Below are positions 62,503-64,000 of a stretch of 64,000 bases of DNA, piece by piece. The position numbers and the translations under genes are program-made. The stretch is from Fratercula arctica (Eukaryota; Chordata; Aves; Charadriiformes; Alcidae), in NCBI GenBank assembly GCA_947846985.1, contig CANTUZ010000021.1, forward strand, positions 1,976,711 to 2,040,710, given 5' to 3'. Below the pieces are notes generated by a model. The model had not been told where the DNA came from and made no database searches. It worked only from the letters and a program-made list of their open reading frames with translations. Position 1 is the first letter of the stretch. The number at the start of each line of letters is the position of its first letter.

Positions 62503-62886
62503 TGCTGCCTGCCCTGCCTGCAGCCTGCCTCTCCTGCCTGCAGCCTGCCTGCCCTGCCTGCAGTCTCTCTCTCCTGCCTGCAACCTGCCTGCAGTCTGCC
62601 TCTGCTGCCTGCAGTCTGCCTCTGCTGCCCGCAGCCTGCCTCTCCTGCCCACAGCCTGCCTCTCCTGCCTGCAGCCTGCCTCTCCTGCCTGCAGCCTGCC
62701 TGCCCTGCCTGCAGCCTGCCTGCAGCTTGCTTCTTCTGCCTGCAGTCTGCCCTGCCTGCAGTCTATCTCTCCTGCCTGCAGCCTGCCTGCAGCCTGCCTC
62801 TGCTGCCTGCAGTCTCTCTCCTGCCTTACAGTCTGCCTCTCCTGCCTGCCCTGCCTGCAGCTGCCTCTCCTGCCTGCCTCCATCTC
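62503..62886. repeat. 20-bp minisatellite, PstI-site rich
   Basis: About 380 bases of CCTGCCTCTCCTGCCTGCAG units, period 20 in its most regular part (62641-62700). Many units are shortened or altered (CCTGCCTGCCCTGCCTGCAG, CTGCTGCCTGCAGT). CTGCAG recurs in most units. Open frames run through it on both strands, reading as LPACSLPLLPA-like and CRQERQAAGR-like repeats; these are by-products of the stop-free unit. The array is imperfect, suggesting it is old or subject to gene conversion. Confidence 0.95.
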
Positions 62887-64000
62887 CCCTTTAGCGTTAG
62901 CATTACCGCATTTGTCCTTCCTGCCTGTCTGCAGGGAGGTGTTGGTATGTCCAGTGCATTCCACTGCAGTCCTCGCTCTGCTCAGTTTAATTTAGATGAG
63001 TGTGAATTAAGGTACCCTTAAGTATAAAGACAAATTCAAGCTGTGTTGTGGGGTTTTTTAAAAAAACCCCTCAATATTGTAGAATATTTTAATCAGCTTT
63101 ATTAGCTCTGCAAACACAGGACTTCACTCCCTGCCAGTTAAAGCTTGCCAAGGAATATTTTTCTCCGGATAGCCCAGTGGCTCGGATGGCTGCCGCCTGC
63201 CTCAGGAGCGATCCCCATCGCCCTGGCCACCCCAGGAGGGGAGCAGATCCCCAGCATCTCCCAAGGCCGAGGAAAAGCGATGCCTTGCAAGGATCTCCTT
63301 GCAACGCCGCAGCCAGAGCATCTTTTGTTTCAGCCTTTCTAGGAAACAGCTGGAGCAGAGCCAGCGGGGAAGGGATGGGAAGGGGGACCGCAAGCCAGGG
63401 CTGGGAATACAGTTGTGCCCAGGGGCTCCCCCGGCGAAGAGGAGGGGGAAATAGGGGTCCTTTGTACGCCCACCGCCGGACTTGATTGGGGGTCACAGTC
63501 ATTTCAGGGCCAGTGAGGTCCCCTGCACAGGGGGACGGTTACCATGGCTACAGCAGCAGCATCCCAGCCCCTCACTGTCGCACCGCGGCGGTGATTTAAT
63601 GAGTTCGTTACCGAATCTTCAAAAATAATAATAATAATATGAAAATGGCTGGGCGGCAATGGGGCTTCCGAAGCCCCTGGCCAGCAGCGGAGGGGCCGCC
63701 GCTGCCCCATTCTCCGCGCAGAAACCATGCTTGGCTTTGCCGGAGCAGGGATGGGGAGGAGGAGGAGGAGATAACCCACCTGCGTCCCTGTGGGCTGCAA
63801 GGGAGGGCATTTTCTCTTATTTTTAGTGCTTCGGTACGGCGTGCTGGTTAAAAACCCTTAACATGAAAATTACTCAGTGCTCTGAAAACTCCCCCTCATC
63901 ATATGCAGCTGCGGCGAGTTGATGGAGGCTCTTCAGACCATACAGAAATGGGGGAAGAGCCCCAAAAAAAGCCTGTTTCTCACAAGTACTGCGAATTTGG
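62887..64000. other. MYO1D last intron, right edge
   Basis: Sequence from the minisatellite to the end of the window. It is GC-rich in parts (63170-63480 and 63640-63790), with a short AAT run near 63625-63640 and a GGA run near 63750-63770. Open frames on both strands overlap and are not supported. The missing terminal MYO1D exon is not seen here. Confidence 0.55.

Noticed and set aside
62418..63021. Cysteine/leucine/proline-rich frames on + and arginine/glutamine-rich frame on -
   Set aside because: They are the 20-bp minisatellite read in different frames.
35000..64000. Genes flanking MYO1D in other vertebrates (for example CDK5R1 on the 3' side)
   Set aside because: No open frame of the needed length or content is present, so the window does not reach the neighbouring genes.
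1..64000. CRISPR arrays, bacterial operons, phage or intact endogenous retrovirus
   Set aside because: Repeats here are tandem arrays and CR1 fragments without unique spacers, and I saw no retroviral gag, pol or env coding sequence.

Overview
This is vertebrate nuclear DNA, almost certainly from a bird. Two things support this. First, there are about sixteen 3'-anchored CR1 LINE fragments ending in the ATTCTATG/ATTCTGTG-type tail, the repeat that dominates bird genomes. Second, a split gene is spliced out of otherwise intronic sequence. I see no bacterial, viral or organellar genes and no complete gene.

The only protein-coding gene I can support is the 3' part of MYO1D (unconventional myosin-Id), on the + strand. 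Five exons are visible at 15716-15939, 17084-17228, 17830-17934, 29227-29340 and 34805-34959. All have GT-AG boundaries and compatible phases. Joined, they give 247 complete codons plus two bases and run from the calmodulin-binding IQ region through most of the membrane-binding tail (TH1) domain. The motor domain lies upstream of the window. The terminal exon, which should hold roughly the last 50 codons and the stop, was not found and probably lies beyond base 64000. The identification rests on remembered similarity to vertebrate MYO1D, not on a search.

Layout: 1-15715 is intron with two CR1 copies. 15716-17934 is a compact cluster of three exons. 17935-29226 is an 11.3 kb intron densely loaded with CR1 (22.5-28.6 kb). 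29227-34959 holds two exons separated by a 5.5 kb intron with one CR1 copy. 34960-64000 is one intron of at least 29 kb. It contains further CR1 copies, a nested AT-rich higher-order tandem repeat (39.9-40.5 kb) with a tiny CR1 stub inside it, a 23-bp minisatellite (49.1-49.35 kb), a 20-bp minisatellite (62.5-62.9 kb), and several GC/CpG-rich patches that could be regulatory.

I looked for a novel system and did not find one. The long open frames outside the MYO1D exons are explained by CR1, by tandem repeats whose unit length keeps several frames open, or by chance. The most interesting signals are the nested tandem repeat and its CR1 stub, a frame-breaking one-base deletion shared by two near-identical CR1 copies (suggesting a non-autonomous master element), and paired inverted motifs that may be enhancer sites.
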